From contig NC_065424.1 in assembly GCF_024362695.1 (NCBI RefSeq), forward strand, positions 2,640,786 to 2,704,785: a stretch of 64,000 nt of DNA, written 5' to 3'. This document shows, piece by piece, positions 12,308 through 24,683 of this stretch. Below the pieces are notes generated by a model. That model had not been told where the DNA came from. It saw only the letters and a program-made list of their open reading frames with translations, and searched no databases. Numbering within the stretch: position 1 is the stretch's first letter; each line of letters begins with the position of its first letter. This DNA is from Pectinophora gossypiella (taxonomy: Eukaryota > Arthropoda > Insecta > Lepidoptera > Gelechiidae). The translations under genes were made by a program, and so were the position numbers.

Positions 12308-12459
12308 TTCCCGGGAATGTTCCCACTTTGGTAACAAAAAAGCTTTATTACCTTTGGACAGATAGAAGCAGCAGAAACCAGAATACAAGAACAATTTTAA
12401 AAAGAAGAGCAGCCAGTGTCCTTACTATTAGTTTTTACAACGAGAACATTCCCGGGAAC
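12308..12459. repeat. Inverted repeat GTTCCCGGGAATGTTC, arms ~120 bp apart
   Basis: A 16-bp arm at 12308 and its exact complement at ~12444 enclose AT-rich DNA. Each arm also contains the palindrome TTCCCGGGAA. Probably the ends of a small DNA element. Confidence 0.5.
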
Positions 12460-12494
12460 GGAGCATCAGAGGTTTCATTCTAACCATGTTACGT

Positions 12495-12625
12495 GTAATG
12501 AGGTGTACTTTCATAAGCAATAACATACTCACTTTAGAACCCTGTCGCGCTATCATATTTGACATTTAATGAGAGTTACGGTTTAATTTGTCAAGTAAAA
12601 GATAATGTATGATAAAAGGTATTTT
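12495..12625. mobile_element. MITE-C partial copy
   Basis: Has ACTTTAGAACCCTGTCGC and TTTGACATTTAATGAGAG as in the MITE-C family, with eroded ends. Confidence 0.5.
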
Positions 12626-12647
12626 TTATCTAAACTAACTCGATATT

Positions 12648-12963
12648 GGTGCTGATTCCAGTACAAACCATCTATTACTATTTGAAGTTATACCTTATAT
12701 CAATCAATCGTCAGGCTAAAAATTTATGGAACATACGTCAATTTTAGGCAGAAATTTAAAAAAAATCTCTCCCAAAATTTTATATTGGCCAATAACCCGA
12801 CAGAATTAAGTTGACAGCACACGTCAAACGGGTCGCATATCAGCAAGATGCCTATTTTGTTGGCCCGAGCAGAACAGTGGTCGATCATCCGTCCCTTTCC
12901 TTTTCGACGGATAAGAAAAAACGGGTATAACTTAAAATTAAAAGGTGTGCAGGAATCGGGGCC
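12648..12963. mobile_element. MITE-PH copy, degenerate
   Basis: Begins GGTGCTGATTCC and ends GGAATCGGGGCC, with GTCCCTTTCCTTTTCGACGG in the right arm. Flanking trinucleotides differ (ATT left, AAT right), so the copy is probably old or rearranged. Confidence 0.65.
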
Positions 12964-13198
12964 AATAACTCGAGCAAAGAGAAACCACGCTAACACCAGA
13001 CATTCCAAGTAAAGGAAGTCGTATAAACAAGTCGTATAATATTACTATTATGCAAGTTTCATCAGCAGTGAGTTATAACAATTTCTTCGTAATTCCTCCG
13101 CTGCGCTGGTCACACTCTGTGGTTTTACTTAGCGAGGGAAGCGGAGTAAAACCGTTGTATGAGATACCGCTTTAGACAAGTGTGACTTCGTTAATATT

Positions 13199-13505
13199 GG
13201 TGCTAATTCCTGTAAATACCATCTAATTTTATTTTAAGTTATATCTGTCATTTTCTTATCCGCCGAAAAGGAAAGGGACGGGTAATTGACAAGCATAAAA
13301 TTTATGGAACAAACGTCAATTTTAAGCACAAATCTAAACCAACCGTCTAAAAATTTTACATCAGTCAATAACCCGACACATTCATTTACTCATTCTTCCT
13401 AAAATTAAGAGCTGTGAATCATCCGTCCCTTTCCTTTTCGACGGATATGAAAATGACGGATATAACTTAAAATAAAATTAGGCGGTGTTTGCAGGAATCG
13501 GGGCC
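13199..13505. mobile_element. MITE-PH copy with ATT target duplication
   Basis: Terminal sequences GGTGCTAATTCCTG and CAGGAATCGGGGCC begin imperfect inverted repeats of roughly 70 bp. ATT flanks both sides (13196-13198, 13506-13508). A 3-bp A/T target duplication and GG-starting ends fit PIF/Harbinger-type MITEs (inference). Confidence 0.75.
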
Positions 13506-13745
13506 ATTGTCTCTAAAGAGTAAAATGTAGCCTTAATTGCACACACAGGCGCTACCAGCGTTCCTTGGGCGGATAATTTTGTAATGGTCTAGTTTCTCTC
13601 TATAAATACAAAAGTAGCACTGCGTGGTGTCGTATTTATAACACTCTTACTATAGAATAAAGAATAATACTACGTATAGAAGCGAAGAATGCTACAGAAT
13701 CTGTAAGTCTGATTTTATACAAATGTACAGAACGATAACTATCCG

Positions 13746-13765
13746 GCTTTTTGGCGGGAAACGGG
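13746..13765 (+). promoter_or_regulatory. E2F-consensus-like site
   Basis: TTTTTGGCGGGAAAC fits the TTTSGCGGGAAA form. No gene start was found next to it, so it may be chance. Confidence 0.25.
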
Positions 13766-14180
13766 AACGGGACAGTTGCTTTCTTCATTGAATAATCTAA
13801 ATAATTAATACGAAGTGGTGTTTTGTGGTTAATGATCGCATTAAGTTAGTCGGAAGACATTCGCGAGTGTTATTATATCGGAGTATTCAATAAACAAAGT
13901 GTATCTGCCTATTTTCGCTTCGTGCCAAGAAGCCGCTTCATAACTCAAAAGTTTATGCGGACTTTTGAGTTAATTCGTTTGGGGTTCGGAGTAGGAGTCT
14001 ACTCCGAGGGTGGGGGCTTAGGTTTCATCATCATCACCTTTCATCATTTCATTAATCATCAAGAAAAAAAATACGTCAGACATGGCTGTATGGGCATAGT
14101 TCCCTTTGCCTTACCCTTCGGGGAAAACAAAAACAAAAAAAAAAACGGTAACTATCCGCCCCGCCAATTAGGTCGTGTAC

Positions 14181-14350
14181 TATAACTTGGTTCAACATAA
14201 ATTATAAAATTCTGATTATACTAAATAAAGACAAATCTAAAAGTAACGAAAAACATTCTTTTTTTAACTTATTTTCGAATTTTAATTAAGAAAAGCGTAA
14301 TAATAAGTCCGACATTTTGTCACGTTCGATAAAAATATACGGGATGGACG
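14181..14350. mobile_element. MITE-A partial copy
   Basis: Starts near TTGGTTCAACATAAATTAT and runs through ATTTTGTCACGTTCG, the same order as complete MITE-A copies such as 62165-62405. It stops before the far terminus, where RTE-A sequence begins. Confidence 0.5.
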
Positions 14351-14361
14351 TAATCCCTTTT

Positions 14362-14520
14362 TTTCACACGTCATCACTAATTTAAGAGCCACGCTCTTGT
14401 CGGTATAGCATTCTATGTTCTTGTCTATCAAAGACCAATTCCTTCACCTCCTTATAAGAAACGACGATCGCCTTCTCTTTAATCTGTTCCATGTAAGCAT
14501 GTTTAGTTTTTTTCACTATC
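14362..14520 (-). mobile_element. RTE-A LINE 3' end
   Basis: Minus-strand codons give a tail like K-E-K-A-I-V-V-S-Y-K-E-V-K-E-L followed by R-Q-E-R-G-S and a stop. This is the same C-terminal region as 31888-32034. Confidence 0.65.
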
Positions 14521-15399
14521 ACTGTCGATCGTCTCAGCCGTTTGTAACTTAGCTGAAGCCCGTGTTCAGTAGGATGGTAATTTAATTTACCTCACGTGTA
14601 AACCACAAAGTATTTCTTATGCGCCCTCCTTTACACTCCTCTACCTGCGCTCTACGTAGTTAAGTGCTAGAATAATGTCCGTCATATAACACATAAAGAT
14701 GATAATCAGAAGGCTTTAACCTGTAATTGTGACTTCAACCGCAATAGATTAAAATAAACGAGTGTTTCTTAACCCTTGATGTAATGGAATATTGTTGATC
14801 GATCAGTCTTGTAACGTACTTAGCAAGATATCGCCTGAGATTAGCTGTCAAGGCGACATTACTTCTTAACAAATGAGGGATTTTTCCAAGATGGCGCCAT
14901 TACAAACTCATTTGAATACGGCTGTTATTCATTAATGGCAAATAATAATAATATCTTTATTCATATAAAAAAGCCTTTTTTTTAATTAAACATGGGTTTG
15001 CTCTTGACTTCGTTCTTCCACGAGGAGAAGAAGAGATCGACCATGGAACGAGCTTACCCAGAAAATGCCTATTCACCCGTGATTTAAATACATGCCTTAA
15101 ATATATGACAATATTAGTTAACATTTACAAGTATGTAGTTACAGGCTGTGACATAATTATTATGAGTAAGCTGGTATCCCTAAAAGTTTTAAAACTGAGC
15201 TAAGGAATGGTGGCAAAGTACCCATTGAACTGTCATTATCGAATTATGAATGGATTATGACCTTTCACTAAGACTGTTGGTTGACTCCAACGTCAATGAT
15301 ACCATAATCAGGTATTCGTAGCAAAATCTATATTTTTAGGGAAAAATGACGATATACCAAAGAAATCTTAAGGTTAGCCACTGGTTTCCCAGTATTTAA

Positions 15400-15640
15400 G
15401 GACTTTAAACCGACGACAATTTTCCTCAATCAGCACTTATCGCTATCAGCCCACTAGAGTCGATTAATTGTTCCAAATATAATCTTCCAGACGATGCCCT
15501 GAGCCAAGGCTCGTGCCCTACTGGGACCCTCAGGCAGGTGAGAACCTCAGCGCTCCCCTGTCATCCGGCTAAGTAGTTAATGACATCTGTGCAAACCTAC
15601 CAACCTACCTACAGTAAGCCACATCAAAAAAATGCTATAG
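15400..15640 (+). mobile_element. LINE-J 3' end, old copy
   Basis: Contains AATCAGCACTTATCGCTATC, GACGATGCCCTGAGCC and GGTGAGAACCTCAGCGCTCC, ending CCACATCAAAAAAA. A diverged version of the clean insertion at 39739-40138. Confidence 0.6.
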
Positions 15641-16529
15641 CATTAACACATGGAGCACAAAGCCACAAGTTATCAACAAAACAACTAACAGTCACTCTTG
15701 ATATTATATATTTTGTCCCGCATTGTGAAAAAATTATTGATAGAGATATCAGTAATTGAATTTTCAACTTGAACTAACTATACAATCCTACTTGGCGAAG
15801 ATAAAAGCTCTTATAGGAAGGCCATTCTGATCACAATCTCGTGTCATAACACCAAGGAGACTATAGCAAAGAGGCTGCATACGAAATAGGTTGACAAATA
15901 TTAAAAAAATATAAGTAGGCACTCGTATCTAGATACGAGTGCAAAGGACTTACAAATAATGATGTAATGGTGCTTACTTGGTGCTGAGCTCATATGAAGC
16001 GGTAGGGCAAGGATAATGGAATATTACTCTTGGAGTAAATAATCATAAAATAGGAGGTACAGTACATATCCACCATACTGCGGGTTGGGGTGGGGGAAGG
16101 AGTACTTACGCTAGTGAGAAATTTTTGCCAGTTTTCTAGCCAAACGATGCAAAATAACATTAATTAAAAAAAAAATACAAAATGATGTAAGTTGGTGAAC
16201 ATACTTTAGAAAAACGGAATCAGAGTGTGACGGAAAGTAAAAAAAAAAAACAAAAACCCCGACTACGGAAAATCGCGCTCTAAAAAGTATGAAACAAGAA
16301 AAGCCAATCTGTCCTAAGAGTTTGTTTGCTTACCACGGTATACGACCACTGATATCTCCTAAACATCACTATTCGGAAGAATTTCAGAGAAATAGCTTTT
16401 TTCTTTAAAATAAATATTTTCTTTGAAGTTTTTTTTTTATTTCTATGAATTGTCTCTAGGTCTAGGGAAACAAAAGTAGCTCTCCTCGATCGGAGATATG
16501 CTCACTTCATCAATACCACACAATAACCA

Positions 16530-16763
16530 TCCAACGTGATAAAATTTTGTCACGGTCATTTTATCGATTCTGACGATATAATTATGTCGTTTTGTCGATT
16601 GGTGCTAATATGTGAACCCATATAAGTCATGTCGCTCTGCCCAAATACCTACGAACAAAATCACGTGGCACGCATGTTAGGGAAAAAGCAAACTTATCGT
16701 TTTCGACAGACTTTATTGAATGGATCGATAATTTTATTTTATTGCGCATGTTAGCCCTGCAGA
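16530..16763. mobile_element. MITE-D copy
   Basis: One end has ACGTGATAAAATTTTGTCAC, the other GCGCATGTTAGCCCTGCAG. The internal TATAATTATGTCGTTTTGTC is shared with 55868-56093. No ORF. Confidence 0.6.
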
Positions 16764-16811
16764 ACTATTTATATCCAAAAAGAGAGTAACAAAATAAAGC
16801 CTGTAGGTATA

Positions 16812-16975
16812 TGTATGTACGGTCACGAGTAGGCACTAATATGTATACACTTTGCAACCATGTCACATTAACTTTTTTGACAATTTAAACCGTAAGCCTC
16901 ATTAAATGTCAAATATGATAGTGCGACAGGGTTCTAAAGTGGGTAAACATGATATTGCTCATGACTGTATGCACA
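16812..16975. mobile_element. MITE-C copy
   Basis: Bounded by GTACGGTCACGAGTA and ATTGCTCATGACTGTA, with the family's internal CATTAAATGTCAAATATG block. Confidence 0.65.
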
Positions 16976-17266
16976 TTCCGCTATTAAGCACAGGCCTCCT
17001 CATTAAATAGTTACGGATAATAAAATAGCAACGCTTATCTATTCACTCCACGACTTTCCATTAAAGAGATAAGTAAATAACAGTCTCGCTTCGCTACTTT
17101 TCACTCATAATTCATTCTTATTACAATATAAGGCGAAAAAATTCAAAATTCGATCAAGCGTTCAGCTATTGTAGATGCCATTAACGAATCAATTGATATT
17201 CACAACAAGCTTTTACTTCAGGAAAATACTAATAATATTTTAAACATAGCGCCCTATCCTCACTAG

Positions 17267-17545
17267 AAGTCGTGGTAGCCGAGTTGAAAGTACGCTCGAT
17301 CCTCTCTGTAAGGTTGTAGGTCCAAATCCATGCTTATGCCATAAATGATTACCACGTGCTCAGCGCGGAAAATGAAAACACCGTGAGGAAACCCACATTC
17401 CCGAGAAATGTCGTATGACCTAACCTGTATTCGGCTGGTTTTCCCTTCGCAGGTTGAAAGATCAGACAGGCAGGCGCTGCTGTAAAAATCGGAGATATCA
17501 AATCTTCAGGTTAGGTTATCGGACCCCGTGGCGCAAACATGTTCG
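17267..17545 (+). mobile_element. SINE-1 copy
   Basis: The head GTGGTAGCCGAGTTGAAAG carries an A-box-like motif, but the B box is decayed (AGGTCCAAATCC). The body has CGTGAGGAAACCCACATTCC and AACCTGTATTCGGCTGG. It ends in the GGACCCCGTG segment. Confidence 0.7.
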
Positions 17546-20500
17546 CGGTATGCGTTGTATAAATGGTGGCTTTTAAAAAATAGTGTTTTTTGTAATCCAC
17601 AGGTTTACATAACACAATTATAAAATAAAGTTTTCCATCAGAAAAGGTAACAAGGCAAGAAATATCTCGACGCTGGTTTTCAGCCTTGTGGCGTTCACTG
17701 ATGCAACTATAGAATTAGGATAAATGTGTCTTTAAGTAAGTGAAACACAATAAATTCAATCGGAATGATACGGAGCTAGCCTATCTGTCACCCGCGACCG
17801 CCACAGACCAAGAGGCAGTGTTGCCACAGGTGTTGCCCACTTCGCACCATTATATATTTATTAGAATACCTACCACAAGCCTGCACCTGTGTTGACTTTT
17901 TGGTGGCGCCACACGGTGTCCTAGTGCCATACGGCCCTTTGGGATAGGTCCACCAAATAATACTGTTTATTTATAACATAACGTTATGAATGAGTGTTGA
18001 CGCACAGCACAAGTGATGTTTTATTTCTATTTTTTCCTTTAAGTGTCATTTACTATACTTGCCGGACAAATAGAGTTAATAAATTAAAGCTATTTTATAA
18101 CCCGCGTAAACATCTCGGTTGTCTACCTGGTTATTTTGGCTTATGATTGCAGCCTTACATATCGCAAGGCTCAGGCACTTCGCACTTCTTAGCATATAAA
18201 TGAAGGGCAAATATCCTTATTCCATGAACTGACGATTATGTCACCATTAGCTATCGCTGCTGGCACGTGTGACCATTGGACCTACAATAACACTGCTCTG
18301 ACCTACAAAATTACTCCGTAATAGCTCTAGTTTAAAGTTCATTGTTAGTTATGCGCGCCATTAAACAAAATGTCAGGATCAGATTTCAGCCAATCACGTT
18401 GCGCTTTCAGTGCGGACAAAGCTCCTGATTGGTTGAAACCTGATTCGTAGGTAGAGCTGAATCTGGGTAATAATAATTAAATAGATACTATCAGGGACAA
18501 CGTCAAAATACAATTTTAAACTTGCTTAATTGTTAGGTAAAACGTACAATAAAGAGTAATAACAATTAAAACGAACAGTTACAACTAAAAATCTTTAGGC
18601 ATTGTGCGTGATTTACCCGTGCGTGTTCATTGAAACGAAAAAATAATATATTTTTTAAGAAATATAACAGGTGTTGTTGGCCTTTCACAAAGAACGGAAT
18701 CTTGTAAACTTGCATTGCTTTCTCTGATAAGTACTTACCATGTTTTTGTGTCAATGCGATTACTACTTACAGTTACTGAATAAAATATACGTGTTCAAGA
18801 ATAATATTGAAGAGCCAATTTACTTGTATGTGCTTGTTACTATTATAGTTTGATTAATCTGTCTTTTTGAACTAGGCTGTATAAATCATTTTTGTATCTA
18901 AGTAGCTATTTTTATAAAACATTAACATATTTAAAAAAAAAAAACGAATACGTAGGTAAAAACCAAGTTAAAACCGCAACTCAAAGTTAATAAATCTACA
19001 CGATGACATAAAGCCATAGATTACTTGTGTATAAAAACGCGATTCTTTTCTTCCATGACACGCAATGTTAACACGTAACACGGACAAATACGGGTTATAC
19101 GAGTAGTGTAGGCGGATGATTTTAACATCAATCATTTTACGCATCATCTAACAGGTTTTTTTAAAACAAAGTTCTTCTAAAAAGAGGCTATTTCGCGTTT
19201 ACTTCACATCTATGCGTGTCCGTAACTATTTATAAATGTTGATGTTCCATTAAGTCTTCGTATTTTTATGTTTAAAAAACGTTTGCCGTAATATTTATCG
19301 TCATTATATTATACAAAATATTTTCCTTAAATTAAAATTAAAATTCATACCTTCTCATAAAATAAAGTAGGTACCTATAAACATTAGCTATCCCCTTCCT
19401 TTACGTGATGTGATCATTTAAATCTATTATTTATTTCTTTTATTTTTTTTAGGTACAGCGACTGGGGTACCTACAAATCTAGCTAGAGAACACCGGCCAT
19501 TAAGAACTCGATGGAGGAAACTTGCGAAAAGCAGTTAGGTAACTGTAGGAAAAACTAATAGTGCTGCGTAACAAATGTCTCACTGGTAGCTAATTATGTT
19601 TGACAAATGCACTCATCTAGGTTTTAGCTTCATCATCGTGAGTTTGGAGGTTATAGAGACCTGATTTTACAAAGCGTTAAAACGCTGTAAATTAAGTAGA
19701 AATAGGCTGTTTTTCTATACTTTAAAGGGCAAATACGAGTATAAAATGACAATTTATGATAAGTACATAACTTGACTTTGTAGCAGTTAAGTACTAGGAT
19801 AACATAAATAGTGAGGTAGAGAAGCCGAGGACGGGAGGGCGCGCCTTGACACCAACTACTTAGTTGCGTAGAAATAAATAAAAAATATTACAAAGTATGA
19901 AATAGGTTTACACTGTATTCTGTGTACCAGCCCCTCATTCTATTATACGTGTCTGGACTAAGAAGGTAAGCAGTGATAAACGCATTAGTAACGATGTTTG
20001 CTGTCAAAGGCTCAACACAACACGTAGTGTAATAATGGCAAGTAATTGAGTTGGAAGTACCAGGGCGACATGAGCACTAGAAGCCGAGGACGGGAGGGCA
20101 CGCCTTGACACTGGCTAATGATAGCTCAGCGTAGAATAAGAAACACGAACACGCAGACACAGTACGTGACTATTGTGGGATTATTTCTTGTTTTGAAAGC
20201 TCCGTCGTTCTGTTGTCCTTGTACAATGTCACGGTGTTATGCAACATGGAGGAAATTCAAATACATATTAAAGGAAAGGATATATACCTGTAGACATGTA
20301 GTGTAGATAGATTTCTTTTATAAATGTAATTTTATCCCATATCCACGTCTATGTCTTCATAGACTCGTACCAAATCTTTGAATTTAACATCCGTTTCAAA
20401 AAGCTTAAAATGATAATTATAATCATATTTAAGTTGGATCGTTTAGTATCTAAGTATCTTCATGAATCGTCAGAGATCCTGCTTAAAAAAGGTTTGCCAA

Positions 20501-21924
20501 CATTCAAATCATTATTTTCTTGAACGAAATTATTTTTTTCTTTACGTTAAGTAAAGATAAAGTGCCCCATATATTGTTGCACCAATTTCCTTGTTTATTC
20601 CTTAACGCTACGATTATTGTATGTGATTCATCTAACATAAACGTAAACAAGTCTAATTGTTAGGTATCGTGAGATGTCAGAAACCTTAGTCCACAAATAG
20701 ATATTTACCTAAACTTGACGGGAGTCCATAATAGATATATTTGTAAGTATGTTATATATTTATTTGCATGTATTTATCGGTAAGTTGTACTTATAGTTTG
20801 TACCCGCAATCTTTCAATATTTTTTTAAAATTTTTCCTCACCTTATGGTTGTCTGGAAAAAATCGCTTCAAACTATAAGGCCGCCATTTGCCATTTACTT
20901 AGTTAAGAGTCTTTTTGTAATTATTTCTTTTTATTGGGGTGCAATAAAGTGTAGGTATTTGTATTGTATTGTAGAGTAGATATTACCATCCACTGTTGCA
21001 GTGCAGTCATGCACTACAAGTTTTTTTCTGGGGGTCAATTGAGCATTTCTTGTTATCTAAAACGTTTGCGCATAGTAAGTGAATCAATATCAAGTCAACA
21101 TTTTACATAAACAATCGCTTTTTTAGATGACTCTTGTGGCATTTTAACCCTGGTACCTTCTGTCTGTTTGTACACATTAATTATAGGTTCATACTTCTAG
21201 AAAACGTATATTCAATTGAATTGAACAAAGATAAATATAACAAATAGGACAAATATATAAGAGACTAGAAGATCCAATGGGCGGCTTTCTTGCTAAACAG
21301 CAATTTCTTCCAGGCAACTATACGTATAGAAAGAAATTGTTCAGTCAAATAATATTTCGAGAGGAGCTGACAAACTGGAAACTACTTGTATCCGAATCTG
21401 ACTATGGCGCCGACGACATACAAGTTTGAGAACTGGTTTTGCCTCTAGTTTTGAAACTCCATACATGTACATAACAGTTTTTGTGTCGTTTAGAGTTCAA
21501 GTGAACAGTGGGACGAATATTTTACGATTACAATATGTAAGGTAGGTAGGCACCTACTCAATTTGATTGTGTTCAGTTTCTTTTTGCCGTAAGTATGTCG
21601 TTTGTAATTATACACCTTGCAGTAGTAGAAATCTGGTTTTTAATGGCTTTACCACTAATGATGTTGTATATTCCGGCTCAAAACTATCTTTATTCAGTAG
21701 GTAACATAGTTCCACTTTGAATCGTAAATTTTCACAAAACGAATGTCTCATCCACCTTCAATTACTGCAGCTTCTCACCATCTGTATAGCCGAGGAAAAG
21801 AAGCTGCAAGACGAACGTCGGTACAAGACGTTCTTAAAAAATACATGAAATGTTGTTAAGATATACAATTCAGTAATTTGGCTGCCTAATATTGGTTCCC
21901 AGACAATTAATAAAAAAATCTCTT
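17546..21924. other. Long non-coding stretch with few recognised elements
   Basis: No exon could be supported. The block GAAGCCGAGGACGGGAGGGC followed by CGCCTTGACAC occurs at about 19821 and again, slightly changed, at about 20082, a direct repeat 260 bp apart. The GC-richer segment at 17780-17960 has an open minus frame of about 30 codons but resembles a decayed repeat more than an exon. Confidence 0.35.
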
Positions 21925-21927
21925 CCG

Positions 21928-22262
21928 ATCTTCTTCTATCGTGTGGGTTGTGAGGTGGATTACCAACCTCATCAACCCTGGTGTCAGGGTTATTATTAAG
22001 CCGCCAAAGGCCCTTGTCATGGCTCATGTAACGACTACATACTTACATCAGTAAGTAGTAACCGGGACCAACGGCTTAACGTGCCATTCGAAGCACGGAT
22101 CATATTATTTTCGGACAATCAGGTGATCAGCCTGTAGTGTCCTAACCAAACTGGGGATTACAAAGTGATTTTTGTGGTAAGCCCCCACCGGGATTCGAAC
22201 CTGGGACCTCCGGAGCATCCGACGGTATCTCGTCATTTGACTACAAGTGCAACATCGTGGCT
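21928..22262 (-). mobile_element. SINE-2 copy (tRNA-derived)
   Basis: On the minus strand a tRNA-like head with B-box-like GGTTCGAATCCCGG is followed by the core GTGCTTCGAATGGCACG (GTGCTTCGGAAGGCACG in other copies). The tail is CACAACCCACACGATAGAAG. Other copies: 26600-26885, 47685-48000, 48195-48480. Confidence 0.7.
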
Positions 22263-22496
22263 ATTTTAAATGTATCCCTAAATGAGGAGCAATGGAGTCA
22301 AACTTCTTTGCCTATTCGTCCCGGAGGGCACGAAGGAAATGAACACTTTATAGTAACACACTTAACATTGGAATTGCGTGCATATAGTGAATATCCGTTG
22401 CCATAATTGAAATAATCGTACTGACCTAAAATATTTGTAGGTAACAATCTGAATCATCAAACAAAAGAAGATTAGGGGGCTGAAAAGGCCACATCG

Positions 22497-22573
22497 AAGC
22501 AATATTGCAATTTGACATTCGCGCATGTAAAAGTAAGTGCGCAATGCAAACAAATGTCAAAAATAGCAATATG
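22497..22573. repeat. Foldback element related to 5072-5183
   Basis: GCAATATTGCAATTTGACATT and a complementary AAATGTC..AGCAATAT enclose a short loop, as in the 5072 copy. Confidence 0.5.
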
Positions 22574-22854
22574 GCCATTTTAACCCCCTAGACAAAACTA
22601 TTTTCATACCTATATCTCGGATCATTTGTAATATCATTGCTTTTATACTATTGAAAACAGCGCTTAGCTCCTGAAAAATCAAGAAAAACGAAAAACAAGA
22701 CAATACTATTGCATACTTAGTAGATAAAAAAATACAACCAAATAAGTAATTGAGCGCTCAAGGACTTCAAACGCATGATTTTATGTATCTGTTGCAATAA
22801 AAACGATGGCAGTTTGTGATAATAAACTAAAAACAAAAAATCTTTTATAAACTT

Positions 22855-22990
22855 TTATATTATTTTTATTTGTATGTCGTTTCCATATCTCGGGCCTACG
22901 GAGTCCCGGACTTTTGGAACGCGTGCGTGGGGCCGAAGCCTACACGTAGAGGCCCCTTAAGACAGTTTAATCTAAATTATTTTTATTATT
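22855..22990 (-). mobile_element. LINE-Z 3' end fragment
   Basis: On the minus strand it has GGGGCCTCTACGTGTAGG, GGCCCCACGCACGCG and CCCGAGATATGGAAACG. The same order occurs on the plus strand at 53285-53395. Confidence 0.55.
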
Positions 22991-23074
22991 ACTTATTATA
23001 AATTTCCTTTTTGAAACTATACTATTTTAACTAATATAAATTATTCTTAAACCTACTAAATGAGAGGGATAGAC

Positions 23075-23255
23075 TATACTTTTTACTAAGGGTTGAAACG
23101 ATGTTTTTTAGAGATTTTTTGGAAATCCGTGGACGTGATCAATCGTCGTACTCATTGTAGCTTCATTTATAATTAAAATTCGAAAATAAGCAAAAAACTG
23201 GCTTCTATTTCTAGATTATCATTTTACAAATTATCTTTGAAATAGTCAAATGATA
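23075..23255. mobile_element. MITE-B partial copy
   Basis: Contains CTGGCTTCTATTTCTAGATT and an AAATTATCTTTGAAATAGTC terminus as in 1265-1530. The other end is poorly preserved. Confidence 0.45.
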
Positions 23256-23439
23256 TATTATTTATTCACCGGAGCAAGGAATTAACTAGCTCGATTAGGA
23301 ATCGACAAACAAAACATTATTTTAGTGTTTTTTTTTTTTTACTTTAAACGCTTATGAACAGTGACAATCGGTATTTTAATTAACACTGAATATAATCTAC
23401 CATTTCTCTGGAACAGCTGAGAAGAAGCTCATAGGCTCG

Positions 23440-23795
23440 TTTCCGACTAGTCAAATCAGTTACTTTTTACTAAGTGTCAAAACACGAATTTACTATATTA
23501 TGTGCTAGGTGTGCAGTATTGTCTGAAAAACCACACTGTGACGTCATAGAAATAACGTGACAAAATATTGGACTTAATATTACGTTTTTCTTCATTAAAA
23601 CATCATAAATAAATTAAATAGAAAAAAATATTGTTTTTCGTCACATTTTGTCTTTATTAAGTAATCAAAGGATGCGGGCAGCGCAGGACCGATCGTCGTG
23701 GAGATCCTTGGGGGAGGCCTATGCCCAGCAGTGGGCGTCATACGGCTGATGATGATGAAGTAATCAAAATGTCATAATTTATCTTTGACCTAAGA
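23440..23795. mobile_element. MITE-A copy interrupted by an RTE-B insertion
   Basis: Starts GACTAGTCAAATCAGTTAC and ends ATAATTTATCTTTGACCTAA. Removing 23670-23757 plus one target copy restores a continuous MITE-A compared with 31714-32110 and 49030-49285. Confidence 0.7.
23670..23757 (+). mobile_element. RTE-B 3' end insertion (88 bp) with 11-bp target duplication
   Basis: The sequence GATGCGGGCAGCGCAGGACC through GGCTGATGATGATG is nearly identical to the 3' end of 30307-30676. AAGTAATCAAA lies at 23659-23669 and 23758-23768. This marks a heavily 5'-truncated retrotransposition event. Confidence 0.85.
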
Positions 23796-24248
23796 TACTA
23801 CCCAATAGGGATGCAATATTTCTTTCAGGCAACCAGTGGCAAGAAAACATTTATCACAATGTGGTACGGGACGGTGCAACATTTATTTTAAACACAATAT
23901 ACATCTATAAACTTATGTATAAACACGCGGGCATTGTAGTAAAAAAGTTGCAAATGACGAAATTGAATCCCAAACACCTCTCAGGTCATGAGAACTATTG
24001 TCCAATCATCGAGTTAATGTGTATTTAGGAATGTCCTAGTCATTTCTATAACAATAGCGGAATAATAGTAGCTAAGGAAAACGTAATTATTTTAATGTCA
24101 TAGCGCAGCCTCTTTGAACCTCGTTTAGCAATACTTAAATATTATTACTTCGCCGTTTTTTAATTACTTACCAGTTTCTTTTTTCATTTTACCTTCATAG
24201 TCTTAGCAAATAAGCTTCCTGGTTTTTATTTAAAAATAACAACATAAA

Positions 24249-24553
24249 GGCCCCGATTCCTGCAGACACCGCCTAATTTTATTTTAAGTTATATCCGTCA
24301 TTTTCATATCCGTCGAAAAGGAAAGGGACGGATGATTCACAGCTCTTAATTTTAGGAAGAATGAGTAAATTAATGTGTCGGGTTATTGACTGATGTAAAA
24401 TTTTTAGACGGTTGGTTTAGATTTGTGCTTAAAATTGACGTGTGTTCCATAAATTTTATGCTTGTCGATTACCCGTCCCTCCTTTTCGGCGGATAAGAAA
24501 ATGACAGATATAACTTAAAATAAAATTAGATGGTATTTACAGGAATTAGCACC
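24249..24553. mobile_element. MITE-PH copy with AAA target duplication
   Basis: Ends GGCCCCGATTCCTGC and AGGAATTAGCACC, flanked by AAA on both sides (24246-24248, 24554-24556). Asymmetric ends (GGCCCC versus GGTGC on the complementary strand) recur in every copy of the family. Confidence 0.8.
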
Positions 24554-24557
24554 AAAC

Positions 24558-24632
24558 ACAATAAACAGCCTATACACGTCCCACTGCTGGGCACAGGCCT
24601 CCCCTCAATCAACCGGAGGGGGTATGGGGGGG
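24558..24632 (-). mobile_element. SINE-3 / RTE-type 3' end fragment
   Basis: GTCCCACTGCTGGGCACAGG, then CCTCCCCTCAATCAACCGG, directly beside the MITE-PH end. Confidence 0.6.
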
Positions 24633-24683
24633 TATAAAAAAATATACTGAAATAAATTTAGACACAACACGTCAGGAAGTAAG

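Noticed and set aside
13922..14185. 87-codon plus-strand ORF after an E2F-like site
   Set aside because: The frame runs through ATCATCATC and A-runs typical of repeat tails. No splice or family support.
17780..17960. GC-richer block as a possible fus exon
   Set aside because: The open minus frame is about 30 codons with no RRM or ESRP pattern and a poor acceptor; more like a decayed repeat.
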